Origin: Sepioteuthis lessoniana
Taxonomy: Eukaryota; Mollusca; Cephalopoda; Myopsida; Loliginidae
DNA length: 64,000 bases
Direction: 5' to 3'
Assembly: GCA_963585895.1 (NCBI GenBank)
Contig: OY757904.1
Span: forward strand, 7,960,860 to 8,024,859
Shown: in pieces, positions 21,880 through 33,870 of the stretch
How the letters are laid out: each line of letters starts with the position of its first letter
Position numbering within the stretch: position 1 is the stretch's first letter
Notes under the pieces: generated by a model
What the model saw: only the letters and a program-made list of their open reading frames with translations
What the model was told of the DNA's origin: nothing
Database searches by the model: none
Position numbers and translations under genes: made by a program

Positions 21880-22455
21880 TTCTGCGAACGGCATGAAATT
21901 TTTATTCCTCATCAAAAACAAAGTCTATTAGAGTGAGTAAAAAGTTTTGCAATATTTTGGTAACTTAAAGAACAATTCGGTAGCTTCAGATGTTTTTGCC
22001 TAGTTCATGAAGGTAAACGAGCACTCAGATCTGTGAGGTGTCAGGCTCACCTGATAATCTCCGTGTGCCACTCTCTGTATTTGCCTCTATTGTGCTCGGC
22101 CTCGAAATCCACTGTTTAAGGCCTACTTGCCTGATCGTCGAGATTCTCACAACCCAAGAAAAACTTCTCGAACCATCAAGTCACAGTACTTTGATCAACT
22201 GCGCCTATAAATTTAGCAAAACAAATATTTTTGTTTGCTTCCGCGGCGATATGACCCACTTCAAAATTGTAAAGCATATGTTGCATGTTTATCTCAGCGA
22301 ATTTCAAATCAATATACAACGTGTCAGGACACCAAATATCGCTATACTACCGACAACAGCGGGTACCTATTACGGCTTGGACTACCGCAAACTTTTACCA
22401 TTGTATATATTACTATGTAACCGTAAACCAACAAAAACCACTCACGATATCTAGA
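21880..22455 (-). pseudogene. Mariner transposase N-terminal relic (M5)
   Basis: The minus strand reads MQHMLYNFEVGHIAAEANKN, then FAKFIGAVDQSTVT, stop, WFEKFFLGCENLDDQASRP, stop, TVDFEAE, LSGEPDTSQI and LHELGKNI. This is the helix-turn-helix N-terminus of SETMAR-like mariner transposases (F-x-x-G-H-x-A-A-E-A and W-F-x-K-F-x-x-G). Several stops interrupt it and the catalytic domain is missing. The plus-strand frames of up to 138 codons here (22038-22454) are shadows of this relic. Confidence 0.75.
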
Positions 22456-23463
22456 TTTTTATACGAGAAATACACTTAAAATTCTTTGAGAGAATAAAAG
22501 AAATTTCTGGCCAACTTGTAATTGAATTTACGGAGTCTGTCTGCACTGAACTTCATTTTTAATCATCTAAATTATCGAGATTACTACAAATGTAGCCCAA
22601 CGATTCACAGATGAAGAAATTTATTAATTCCGCATTTGCCTGTTGATAATATTAGATGAAGAATCATCACAAAGCTTACATTTAAATTCTAAGTGGCGCA
22701 CTTAGCATAATTGTTATCGTCGAAGGAAACGAAAATGATGACCCAAGTTCAAACCTTAGTGAAGCTGTTAGCGTTCACTTTGCGCCAATACCCGTGAAAA
22801 AGGTCTGGATCCATCAGTTATGTTTGTTCTAGCTATGAGTAAATAATAACTTGGGTTCTTTAACCTTGATAATGCAACCAGACTAGGAAAAGGAAAACTC
22901 CGCTTAATAATTGAACTTGTGTCGCACAGTAATTAGGTAAATGCATACATTTTGGACACTTTCTCAAAAGCTAAAATATAAAAAAACTAATAAGTAAACA
23001 AAAAAACAAACAAACAAAAAAACAAAAAACAAACTGTTGTTAAGTTAATTCAACGACAGTGTACAATACATTCTCAAAAATTTCAGTTTCACTTCCTTTG
23101 GTTATGTAGATCAGCAGTTTTATTGTAACACAGACTCAATAATTATATCGTGATCTTCACTAAAAAAATGTTGTGATTACCAAAGAAACTCATACGAAGC
23201 TAAAAGTCGCAACTTTAGTGGCAGTTATGTCACTAAAAATATTCTCGGCCTCTTAATCATTGGCAACGATTCAATTTGTTGCTATGCTTTTTGTGCCTCA
23301 TGTTTGGGACGTTTCTCGGCACCAGCCAAGCGTAAGGAAGATTTTAAGCTGGTGAAGAAATTTCAGATATTTTCAAATTGCTTATCGTTGTCAGTGAGCC
23401 AATGGCAATTACAATCAAATATTAATGGTTAACACGCATACTCTCACACACTCACACTCACAT

Positions 23464-23466
<3 letters not shown>
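22456..23466. other. AT-rich DNA with nothing recognised
   Basis: It contains an A-rich (CAAA)n-type tract at 22980-23035 and otherwise nothing assignable. Confidence 0.4.

Positions 23467-23507
<41 letters not shown>
23467..23507. repeat. (AT)n tail of a SINE
   Basis: About 20 AT units directly adjoining the 3' end of the family D SINE (AGTCATCC on the plus strand). Confidence 0.9.
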
Positions 23508-23510
<3 letters not shown>

Positions 23511-23660
23511 ATCCACAGACAGATCTGTTTCGTTCTATCAAAACTCATCAGTATGGCTAGACAGTATCTCCCCGTAGCTGGGATCGAAACCCGGTTGACT
23601 CAAACGCCAAGCCAAAGCTTCTAACCATATAGCTACGAGGAGATATTAGCTACGAAGTAC
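23507..23660 (-). mobile_element. tRNA-derived SINE, family D, near full length
   Basis: Reverse orientation: head TCGTAGCTATATGGTTAG with GGTTTCGATCCCAGC as B box, body TCTAGCCATACTGATGAGT and AACGAAACAGATCTGT, 3' end GGATGACT running into (AT)n. Confidence 0.8.
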
Positions 23661-23819
23661 ATTTTAAACGGTTATGAATCACAATTACTATTGTTTACAT
23701 ACATCCGTTCAACGGCCGCCGAGATCTCAATTCAAATACGAAGAGACTTGCAAAGGCGCTAATGGCAACACGATTACTTCTTCGCTAGAGAACTCAACCC
23801 TACGCGGGTAGGGGAGTAT

Positions 23820-23945
23820 ATATCTATATATATATATATAATATATATCATATAAATATATTATATATATATATATATATATATTTGGTAATATATATGT
23901 ATTACCTAATAAACGTTTTGGTTGTTATATATATATATATATATA
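23820..23945. repeat. Clustered imperfect (AT)n tracts
   Basis: Three AT blocks separated by short unique pieces (TTTGGTAATATATATGTATT, CCTAATAAACGTTTTGGTTG). The last block borders the 3' end of the next SINE. Confidence 0.85.
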
Positions 23946-24212
23946 AGTAAAGTAAGTAAAGTTGGCGAACTTAGTCGAGGGTAACCCGAAGGCTCCCTTT
24001 TCGATTGCTACTAAACCAAAGTGTAGGGGAGGGCGTTACTCCTTTCCCTGGATTGCTCCACTTTACCCTTGATCCGTACCTTATATTGCTGAGTGTTAAG
24101 CAAGGTGGCATCAAGTACCATTTTTTGAGTCTTTGTTATAACTCGACCTGGGATTGAACCCCTGTCTCCCGGACCATTGGCGAACACTCTACTGATTAGG
24201 CTAATGGTCCAG
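23946..24212 (-). mobile_element. tRNA-derived SINE, family A, near full length
   Basis: Reverse orientation: 3' end AAGTTGGCGAAC, GGGTAACCCGAAGGCTCCCT, body GTGTAGGGGAGGGCG and TTAAGCAAGGTGGCATCAAG, B box GGGATTGAACCCC, and head CTCTACTGATTAGGCTAATG at the right. The best head-to-tail copy of the family in reverse orientation. Confidence 0.9.
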
Positions 24213-24480
<268 letters not shown>

Positions 24481-26695
24481 ACAACCAAAACGTTTTTATT
24501 AAACGTAGGACCGTGTAGGTATTAATTAAGGGTGACGCTTATCTTTATCCCTTATATATATATATATATATATATATATTCATAAATGAAAAAAATATTT
24601 GGGTGTTTGCTATGGTGTGAAATCTAATCGCCACATCTTTCATCGATTATTTCGTTATTGAAGTAAATCAATTTCTATTTTAGTCAAAGTCACATTCAGT
24701 AAATAATTATGACACTATGTATATACTTTTGTTAGTATTGCTTATCATTTCTAGAATATATAGTAGATTTCTATGAAAGATCTAAAAATTTCTAATGACC
24801 AAACATTCTGATTTGATCAATATTTCTAGTTTAATTCTCCAGCTTTTGACGTCAGTTTCTCCTTTTTAGATTTGAGTTAAGGCGTGTATGTTGGAAGCAG
24901 TTGAATAATGTGAAGTTTGTATGTGATTTGGAGTAGAATTTGATTTGGAGAATCAAGGGAAAATTGTTGAGAGTGGCACATTGTGGAAGAATTAGGGTTC
25001 AATCAATCAGAGTTTGTGCCTATTTGTCGAATGTATATATATATATATATATATACACAACTTAAGGTATTGATTTTCAGTCCAGTTCATTATAACTTTT
25101 TCAACATGATTATATTGTGTACTTCATGAATTAGACGTTGCATATGTAACAACAGCGAAAGAGATTTCAAATTTACGCAAAAACTGGTGATGACGCTGTA
25201 GAGGGTACATACGAAAGCAAATAGTAGTTTAAAATGAGACTCGGTAATTATATTCGGGATCCTAAAAATATCCTAAGTGGAGAAAATTCGAAAAAACCGG
25301 CAACAGCAGACGAGATTATTACCATTGATATTGAAACTGATTAAAATGAACAAGTTTATCCAGTTCCCCTGACAAAGATAACAAATTCAGTCGTAAAATT
25401 CAAATATGAAACCGAAATTATGGTAACTTTCGAAATTTGGTATACACGCTTTGAAATATTATTTGAAATTATAATGTAAGGCAAACCAGTAAACAAAAAT
25501 TGACGACTCTTGATCATAAGATGAAGATTAATCGAACATAATTTCTTCTTACATTGGATCTCGTGACATAAGTATGGAAGGAGCAATACTTAAGCACAAC
25601 ATCTTGGTAGCTGTCTTAACTTTTCCATACAAGTTATTAGTATCTTTTAATTGAAAAATGTAAATGACAACTTTGTTATTTATGACTTTCAATAAAAAAA
25701 ATATTGCATATTTAACCCTTTGCAGACAGTGATATTTTTGTCGGCAGGTCTTATTGTATAGTAGGATTGTGTAAAGGTTGTTTTGCAAAATATCATAATG
25801 AAAAATAAGTACTTAATTGGTTTCCCCCTATTGCACTATGATACGTAATTGAAAATCAAATTATCATATTTTTTATTTTTTATATTCATCTTTATCTTTA
25901 AATATGATTAACTGACTTGCTTGAACATCCTTTCTGTTTTGGAAATTTTCAGAAAATATTCCACCCACACTACAATATTCAAAAATCATCTGCCTACAAA
26001 AGAGTTAAAATAAAAGAATTGAAGAAAAATATGTTCAAATGTTTAATGTTTCTATTAGGGATTAACTCAGCGATGCAGATATTTGAAAAAGAATATTGTC
26101 AAAGACTGAACAGGTTTTTACTGTAAATCTAATGTTAGTGACTGAAAAATGTCACAAGAATTTAAATTATGACACAGCTGTAAAAGAAAAAAAAAAGAAA
26201 ACAAAGAAAGAAACAAACAACCATTCGGCAGTCAATACAGTTAAAGAAACAGAGTGCCAATAGAAGTGTCAAAAAATCCCAAATCATCAAAACTATGTAG
26301 ATAATGCGGTGAATGGCATTGTGTCAACTTTTGTTCACATAGAAAATCATGTGGGTTAGGAGTGCGGAAACAGGTCATAAACAGACCTACTCTGAAGCTA
26401 GAACAGACAGTAAACAAATTTTCCAAAAAGAAATTACCTTATTTACACAGAGTAAAATTTTACTGAATTCTAACGATTCTAGGAAATAACTTTCTTTCAT
26501 ATTGGAAAATTCAAAATATAAAAATAATATTCCTGTTAAAATATATTTAGCCACATAATGCTGTATAAAAATAAATACAATTTGTATTTCAATGAAGTCT
26601 GTTTTAAATAATAGTTTATTTATATAAACCAAAAAAATCCAATTCAGTAAATTTTTCCAAAGGATTTAGTCCTGTGGATGAAACCTAAAGTTCCT
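24481..26695. other. AT-rich DNA with nothing recognised
   Basis: It contains (AT)n tracts at 24552-24580 and 25033-25055. TTTAACCCTTTGCAGACAGT at 25711 resembles a piggyBac-type terminus but no partner was found. No coding signal. Confidence 0.4.
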
Positions 26696-26696
26696 T

Positions 26697-27812
26697 TATA
26701 CGCGGTTTATCAAAAAAAGAATCGATACTTAAGCTGTATTTACCAAAACGGTAGTGAATAATAAATGAAACGTTAATTTTCTTCAAAACGGCCACTTTGG
26801 TACTAAGCACTAATTCCACCAAGTTTTCAATTGATCGAATCATTTCTGTAAGACTTTTTTTATATGATGTGAAGCAGCGCCGTCATATATCTATTAATGT
26901 CTTCAATGTTCTGAAATCTTATTCTAGAGATTAATCTCCAATTTAGGAAAGAAGAAAAATTCACTCAGACAATTTGCTAGACAAATTGTGCAGAGGGCGC
27001 CGGTGTATGATCCTGATGAATCGCTATTGACCTGTGGAGCACATATCTGGCTGTTTACAACGCACAGCTTCACGGAGGCAGCATAAGATTTTGAAGTAAT
27101 TCTGTTGGATGACAGTTTGACTTTCTGGAACATATTCAACTACTTCTTTGTAAAAATATAGAAAACCTTGAGCAGTCCTTTCATTGGCTTTGGTGATGGC
27201 GCAGACTTCTACACAGTTTAAGAATTGTCACCTTATACCCATGATTAGTTACCTGCTATAATAGTTTTCAAAGTGTCTTTACCTATTTCTGCACACAGAT
27301 TGATTGCAAATCAGCAACCATTGTTATTAGAAAGTCTTTCTGCATTTATGTCAGAAGCTAAGGAACAAACTTGGCGTCAGTTCTCATTTCCAAATCCTCA
27401 GTAAGAATTGTTTGACATGACACAACAGAAGCACAAACCACTCCACAAAGCTCTCTACTAGTCACCTTCATTAGACTGCTCACCTTCTCAACTCTTTTTA
27501 GTATTTTTGTAGATGGAAGCCTCCTCCCGTGATGCTCATCACTTTTAACTTATATTCTTCCTTCTTTGAAGTGGAGATATCTGTCAAAGAGCCTGGTACG
27601 GCTCATTGCATCATGTCTGTAAGCTTCTTTGAGCGGTTAAAATGTTTCCGAAGCACTTTTGTCGAGTTTTTGGCAAGATCTAATGTAGACACCTTGTTCA
27701 ACCGAGCAATAAAGTGATGACGTCTAGACAGAGTTTAGTTAAATCAGTGCCAATTTAAAAGAAAATTATTACGCCAGTCTTGATACTTTTTGAACGCACC
27801 TCTTGCATAAGA
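26697..27812 (-). pseudogene. Decayed near-full-length mariner (M4)
   Basis: Inverted ends: GCGGTTTATCAAAAAAAGAA then TCGATAC at the left, and CTTGATACTTTTTGAACGCA then CCTCTT at the right. On the minus strand, from the right: SRELCGVVCASVVSCQTILT, then EDLEMRTDAKFVP (HTH and linker), later VPESQTVIQQNYFKILCCLR, then EAVRCKQPDM (catalytic-core landmark) and a degraded HHDNAPAH-like stretch. These match the order of mariner transposase landmarks over about 1.1 kb, against about 1.3 kb for an intact element. It carries many stops. Its left terminal 85 bp resemble the 89 bp satellite unit at 51190. Confidence 0.8.
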
Positions 27813-28438
27813 AAAAAAACCCTCACTTTTCAGGCTAAAACGATCCATATATTTCGTGGCAAGTGAAAACAAACTGTGGATACCTCCGTAGATTTCTTAA
27901 GTTAATTGTTTTTTTTAAGATTGTCTGGCTAGTCATTTGAAGAATGGAATACCAAAAATATAATGAAACCTGTTAACGCTATAACAAGCTTGTTGGCAAC
28001 AAAGCAGGTATTTCGCAAGAAAAATTATGTAATTAGATTTAGTCAAATCAACCTCCATCCTTTATTTATAGTAAAAACTATCAGCAATTTCTTTTTACTC
28101 AGCTGATTTTTAACTCAGTTCTGTTTCTATCTATCTGAGCGTGCTTAAATTCAACATCTGAGTTACATTTTAATCTATGATGTAATTGGACCATAGACCT
28201 TTTTGCCTTAATTGCTGCTTATATTTTGGGACTTAGAAAAGTTACATGCAATGCATAAAGGATTTTCGTGAAGATATTTTCCATAAACTTTTTAGTTTTT
28301 TTTTAAAGTATAGCTTTTCTTTCCAAGCGTTTGAGTGAATCTACATATTTTCTTCCAACATTTTAATGCAATCTTTAGAATTTATGATTCTGATGATAAA
28401 ATGCAGTTCACCAGTGCCATTAGATCGGTTGATTGATT
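27813..28438. other. AT-rich DNA with nothing recognised
   Basis: No feature on either strand. Confidence 0.4.
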
Positions 28439-28439
28439 T

Positions 28440-28800
28440 TTTACAGCATTTCAACCCGTTTAGGGTTATTTTATGTCAAGCGGTTTGGGAAACGCGTTCA
28501 TAATTATATTTTTGTGTCGTTTCTTAAGAAGCTTTATTTGTAAACAATTCTACCGAATACGAATGATTTTTAAACTGATCTATTTCAACCATAGATAGGC
28601 CTTTATCAGGTCCTACCACTCCTCGTCTGAGTGGACCTGGAAGTAATAGCAATAAAGGTGTACCTCACTCTCATTAGATCTCCAGAATTGGAGTCCAATC
28701 ATCACATGCAGTTTTGTGTCATACCCTGGAAACCGTTTTTTTTTTCGAGGAGAATCTTACCCTTTTGCAAGGAACACAATCAAGCAGGACAGGGGGCCAT
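28440..28800 (-). mobile_element. Dispersed repeat C copy
   Basis: Blocks shared with the copies at 45690, 47424, 48740 and 50085: TCAACCCGTTTAGGGTTATT then TTATGTCAAG; ATAGATAGGCCTTTATCAGG then TCCTACCACTC; GAGTGGACCTGGAAGTAATA then GCAATAA; CTCCAGAATTGGAGTCCAAT; GTGTCATACCCTGGAAACCG; GAATCTTACCCTTTTGCAAG. Sense strand is uncertain; minus is chosen because its left end equals the 3' end of family B SINEs lying on the minus strand. Confidence 0.65.
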
Positions 28801-29016
28801 CGGAATACATGAATTGCTAATGCTGTTCAAATGTTGGGTTCAAACACTTTGTGTCGTGCCCTTTAGCATGATGCAACCTAACATGCTGGATGTCATCAGA
28901 TTCAAATTGGTTGATTTTTGTTTAATTTGTCCAGTATATGCTGTCCAAAAACTTCAGATTTTCATCTTTATTTCCCTGTAAAAATTATAAACGAGCTTAT
29001 TTGTGTCTTGAATAAG

Positions 29017-29125
29017 TCACCACACGCAGTGTAATGGTTAGCACCCTAGATTAGAAGACGATGTACAGTAAGTTCTCATCTCACTGGACACCTCATACAT
29101 CTGGCCTTGAGCCACATCTAATCTT
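29017..29125 (+). mobile_element. tRNA-derived SINE, family B, fragment
   Basis: CACCACACGCAGTGTAATGG then TTAGCACCCTAGATTAG, and later GGCCTTGAGCCACATCTAAT, match the copy at 45507 (GTGGTGCAATGGTTAG... CCTTGTACCACATCTAAG). Confidence 0.65.
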
Positions 29126-29429
29126 AGTGAATAACTATCTGTGTCTAGAATTCAGGAGAAGATTCCTTTGCAGTCATTGGTTACGTAAGTTTATTTTGTT
29201 CAGGGAGTGTTTGATTGTTGTAATCGAAACACACACGACATATATTTACTTTACTTGATTGATATCTGCAACCAATTTTCTTGGATGTGCATCCAACAAT
29301 ATCCTAATATAATGAATAGATATTTGGGTCAATTTGCGTAATACACCTGTGTCCAATTTTGTATACTTTTGGCAACAGCATTTTGCTTTATAGTCTAGAA
29401 GCTATATTTTGTTTGGTTCCTTTGATTAA

Positions 29430-29645
29430 TGACATATCAACCTTCGTGAGTTACTTAATGCCAAAGTCATCCTTGTTGAAGAACACTAGTGGTGCTATTT
29501 AACCAGTAGTTTGTGGGATAAGGGATTCCTGTATTTCCCAAGGGGCATTAGTCCGAAAGTAAGCGTAATAACGTGACTGGAATTTGAACTCGCTTACTTC
29601 GAGTTTGCAGTCCTGCACTCTAACCATTACGCCATGGGAACTTCT
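29430..29645 (-). mobile_element. tRNA-derived SINE, family B (long form)
   Basis: Reverse orientation: 3' end CATATCAACCTTCGTGAG and TTACTTAATGCCAAAGTCAT at the left; AAGCGTAATAACGTGACTGG and AATTTGAACTCGCTTAC (B box) then CTCTAACCATTACGCCATGG (A-box region) at the right. Confidence 0.75.
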
Positions 29646-31590
29646 TCTAGGTAACCGTTGTTAAAAACGTGGCCGGTAATAAAGTTAGGGAAAAAAATTA
29701 ATTTATGATGTTTGATTAGAGTTAGGGTTAAGTTTTGTTGAGGAATTTGTTTTTGATTCGAGTCAGGCGTACGTAATTTATCAAAAAACATCTTGGTAAA
29801 AGATTAACTTTTTTCTGTGACTTTTCTGTTACATATTTACCTAAGTTACTTTTTTACCTGTGACTTTTTTAAAAACTGGATCCGTTAAGAAGTTAGGACA
29901 TTTTATCAAAGTGTGTCACTTGAAAGTCTTCGAAGGATCCTGATAAATTGGCATTTAGACAATCTTCGAAAAACTCCTGAACTGCACTAGTGGTCATAGA
30001 AAAACAAATAATCAAACAAAAACAAAAAAACCCCAACCAACCAAACAAACAAACAAATAAAAAAAAAAAAATCATAGTTATGCAGCAATTTCTCGATGGG
30101 TCTAAATTAAACGTGACAGGATCACCGACACACATTACTGGCGGCAGAAGTGTTTATTCAGTAAATACTGGTCGAATATTGATTTGTCTGATGCATAAGT
30201 CCACGTAGAAGTCGAAGAAAATTGCAAACATTTACTAATAAAACATTAAGATTGTTACAGTATAATTGTCTGTCGTTGAGTGTTAAATATGCACCAACGT
30301 TACTCTGACAGATTATGGATGCTATATGAGCTGACTTACCTCGCACTTATTTTAATGACACCATCACAATGAGTAATTGTTGAATTAGAAACACCTGAAA
30401 GAATTCCTAACATAAATTCAGGGTTTTTAAAATTTAGTATACAAGTAGAAAAGTATCATTTAAAGAAATAGTATACAAGTCGAAAAGTGAAAATTCTTTT
30501 AAGAAATTTTGTACATAAGTAGAAAATAGGAAATATTTATATAAAAGACAAAAACACACCTACCAAATCCTAAGAAATAACGACCATAAAGATATGTCCG
30601 TTTTCCACAAATATATCTCCAGTAATCCAACGTTTGCTTCCGACTCGAATTTCAACTCCAGTCATGAAAAATGATCGAAAAATTGAACAAAAAGAACCTT
30701 TGAAGTTGAAATGAATAAACTGGTTATTATTTATAGCTTAGTTTTCCTTAGTTTTGCACACTGGCTTCAAATTGCTCAAAGTACATACTGTAATCGCCTG
30801 TATAAGTATTGAACAGCTTTAACTTTGGTGACCCAACAAGAACCAATGTCTTCAGATTGTCATGACCGTAAACCATTAATACTTGAGAAGTAATCCATTT
30901 GAAAAGAAACACATGAAACGAAAGCAGTGAATAATAGAATAAATAAGTCAGTAATGTACGCTACAAAGCAGAAATTCGCTGAACAGATGAAACAATTTGA
31001 AATAACGTTGGTTTGCTGACCAGTGGTAATAAAGAGGAAACTTAGCAATGAGTAAATGTAACTCCAAGATGAAAAGTCAAATGAATTTACCAGATGTGGC
31101 AAAAACAATAAGCAGAAAATAATTAGAACTTTGAAAGAAAACTACAACATATTGTCGAGTTGGATTCAGAAAAAAACTTAAGAGCCAAGAAGACGGAAAA
31201 GAAGCCATCTTATCCTTAAGTAACATGAACTGAAAAATAAGTATAAAAAAGAAGCCATCTTTAAAATTGACTCTGGTACCATGAATGACCTAATATATAT
31301 TTTTGTTTGTAAAAAAATAAACGTCAGGAAAAATGCCGTATATACTTGTATAAAAGTCGATCTTGTGTATACGATGATACATATCAGGATATTATTAATT
31401 CATGGAAATTGTTTTTGAGGCCATGAGTTACTGCTCCACTCCTTCACATTGAATTTCAGCCTTTAAAAAATTATTAATCAAGATTGGGTCCAAGTCTAAT
31501 AGTTTGTTTGTTTTTTAAATCGGTCTTCAGTATGTGTTCTATACATTTGTTTATTCACCTCACAAAGGTTTGGCTGGGTTTCCTTTTTTT
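29646..31590. other. AT-rich DNA with nothing recognised
   Basis: An A/C-rich low-complexity tract lies at 30000-30072. At 30430-30540 three short imperfect repeats of GTATACAAGTAGAAAAGT occur in tandem. No coding signal. Confidence 0.45.
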
Positions 31591-31795
31591 TAATGGCATA
31601 TCAACCTTCATGGATTATCTAATGCCAAAGCTACCCTTGGGGAAAAACAGTAGGGTTACTATTCAACCCATAGCTGGGGGATAAAAAATTTCATACCTTT
31701 CCGAAGCGAACATAATAGCGTGACTGGAGTTCGAACTCGTTTACTACGATATAAAAGTTCATCACATTAACCACAACACCATTGGGACTCCCTCA
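31586..31795 (-). mobile_element. tRNA-derived SINE, family B (long form)
   Basis: Same block order as the copy at 29430: AATGGCATATCAACCTTCAT, GATTATCTAATGCCAAAGC, GAACATAATAGCGTGACTGG, GAGTTCGAACTCG (perfect-looking B box), and CATTAACCACAACACCATTG at the head end. Confidence 0.8.
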
Positions 31796-32073
31796 GCCCC
31801 ATCAAAATTATTGGAGAAGCAAAATTGTAGTTTTTACATGAAAATTAAACCAGTTCAAAAATGTAATTAACTAGTTAAATCTATATATCATTAAAATACT
31901 CGTGTATGCACGTACGTGTGTATGTGACCATTACCCAGCAAAAATGGCATATTGTAACGAGATTTTTATTTGAGCGATACACTTCGAATGTATAAAATAG
32001 ATAAAGTAGTTTCGTTTGCGATAAACATCGTTTTTGAACCCTCCAAATTCTCGATTTAACGGGCATAAAAACC

Positions 32074-32310
32074 GTCCCATTGGGTTGAGTGTTTGTCAAT
32101 TGCCCGGGAGACCGGGGTTCAATCCCAGGTCGAGTTATACCAAAGACTCAAAAAATGATACTTGATACCTTCTTACTTAACACTCAGTAAAATAAGGTAC
32201 GAATCAAGGGTAAAGTAGAACGCACTACCCAACACCTCGATCTCGTAGCAAATGAAAAGGGAGCCTTTGGGTCGCTCTCGAGTACGGTTGCCAACTTAAT
32301 TTATATAGTC
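32074..32310 (+). mobile_element. tRNA-derived SINE, family A
   Basis: Head ATTGGGTTGAGTGTTTGTCA, B box GGGGTTCAATCCCAGG, body CATACCAAAGACTC-like, ATACTTGATACC, AATCAAGGGTAAAGTAG, and end GGGAGCCTTTGGGTCGCTCT then GTTGCCAACTT. Nearly full length. Confidence 0.88.
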
Positions 32311-33075
32311 ATGGATCACGGTTACAAGAAAATCCAACGGTTCACGGATCGTCTAGTGTCATTATGAATAGAGATACCAAAAGAAAAAATAGCTTCCGTA
32401 CTAGAAGAATTAAGTGTAAAAAAATAGTCAAATTAGAAGAAATATAACAAGACATTTAAATAACACAGATATATAAAGAAAGTTTATTTTAAAGGCATAT
32501 ATGAAAAAAAAAAAAAAAAACTCAACCCACCTGAATTAAAACTCTTTCTGAACAGCTCGAAAGATAGAAAAGTAAATGGAATGCTTTTATAATCTAAAAC
32601 TTTGCCGCAAGGAGTAAATAAACGCAATATAGAAACAATGTTTATACTTTATTAGAAATCGTTTTGTAAAAGGGTATATTAAGAAAAGACAGAGCTTACT
32701 AAAAATCATGTCTTCTGGTTGAAGATTCGTTCAGTAGCTGCACAAATGCCTGATAAAAGTAAAACTCTTAAAATTGACAAGTAAAGGTAAGACAGTTTTG
32801 ATGAAAAAAATCATTTTGAGAAGAAGCGATAATAAATTACAATAGAATGAAGAAGTATTCAACTCAATTTGAAATGCAAAGGACAACAAAAGTAATGAAC
32901 AAAAACAATTACTCCGAGAGAAAAATTCAACAGAGGGATTGAAACAAAACTAGACTGATAAAGTATAGTGCAAAGACAAACCCGTTTATTAAATGATTCG
33001 AGCATTGCAAAAATAAGGTCTTAAAATATTCAGTTTCGGATTACTCTTATCGCACTTTTAATTTGATCTTCTTAT
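32311..33075. other. AT-rich DNA with nothing recognised
   Basis: An oligo(A) run at 32503-32520 is the only distinctive point. Confidence 0.4.
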
Positions 33076-33082
33076 TAGGAGG

Positions 33083-33531
33083 CAGGTACCTAGGAAGCAG
33101 CGTCTCATCAACCGAAAAAGACATCGACACACGGCTAACGAAAGCATGGACAGCTATAGATAGGCATTCGATCATATGGAAATCAGACCTGACCGATAAG
33201 ATGAAACGCAGTTTCTTCCAGGCAGCGGTCATGTCGATACTGCTATATGGATGCACTACTTGGACGCTAACTAAACGGCTGGAGAAGAAGCCAGACGGCA
33301 ATTACACAAGAATTTTGAGAGCAATATTGAACAAGTACTTTTTGGAGAAGCAAAGACGAGCTCACAATGGACCCCCGCATATGACCAAGCCAAAGCAGGA
33401 CAACCAGCTCGAACATACATCCAGCAGCTATGTGAGAATACGGGATGTAGCCCTGAAGACCCGTCAGAGGCGATGAACGATAGGGAGAAGTGGCGAGAGA
33501 GGGTCAGGGAAATCCATGCTAGCAGCACAAC

Positions 33532-33563
<32 letters not shown>
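33083..33563 (+). mobile_element. RTE-type LINE, 5'-truncated with internal deletion
   Basis: The plus frame reads RYLGSSVSSTEKDIDTRLTK, AWTAIDRHSIIW, LTDKMKRSFFQAAVMSILLY, LTKRLEKKPDGNYTRILRAI and LNKYFLEKQRR. The QLYGHLPPI and following segment, present at 7660, is missing: the sequence jumps from the LNK codons to GGAGAAGCAAAGACGAGC. It ends with the RTE 3' end and a (GAT)n tail at 33533-33563. Confidence 0.85.
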
Positions 33564-33564
<1 letters not shown>

Positions 33565-33599
33565 AGGAGGTGGGAAATTTGTTGATGAGATGTACAATG

Positions 33600-33870
33600 A
33601 GATGTACGTACTTATTAAGTAGTTGAGAATTTCTATTAGAGGAACTGAAAAGAGACAGAAATAAACAATGAATAAAACCTTCAGAATGAAACGTTTATTT
33701 TCGTCAAAATAGTTTCCTTGGTATTTAACACATTTCTTCATTGGTCAAAGAACCTTAGAAACTTTTATATTGACATGATGGGAAACTGTGTTGTATTTCT
33801 TATACTGACCTTCACGTCCTTGAATCTTTCAGTTAAGATAAAGTTTCAGTTTGGAAAAGTATAAAAAAAG
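33600..33870 (-). pseudogene. Mariner transposase C-terminal relic (M6)
   Basis: Minus strand: ERFKDVKVSIRNTTQ, and then MKKCVKYQGNYFDENK. These match the end of mariner transposases, where a KCV-x3-G-x-YFE motif closes the protein. The sequence after it (AACGTTTCATTC ... TTTATTTCTGTCT) resembles the 89 bp satellite unit at 51190. The rest of the element is absent. Confidence 0.75.

Noticed and set aside
25711..25735. piggyBac terminus (TTAACCCTTTGCAGACAG)
   Set aside because: Only one end was seen, with no inverse partner or transposase nearby; chance is likely in AT-rich DNA.
33271..33741. 156-codon minus frame starting MKKCVKYQGNYF
   Set aside because: A chimera: a mariner C-terminus read through an (ATC)n tail into the antisense of an RTE copy.
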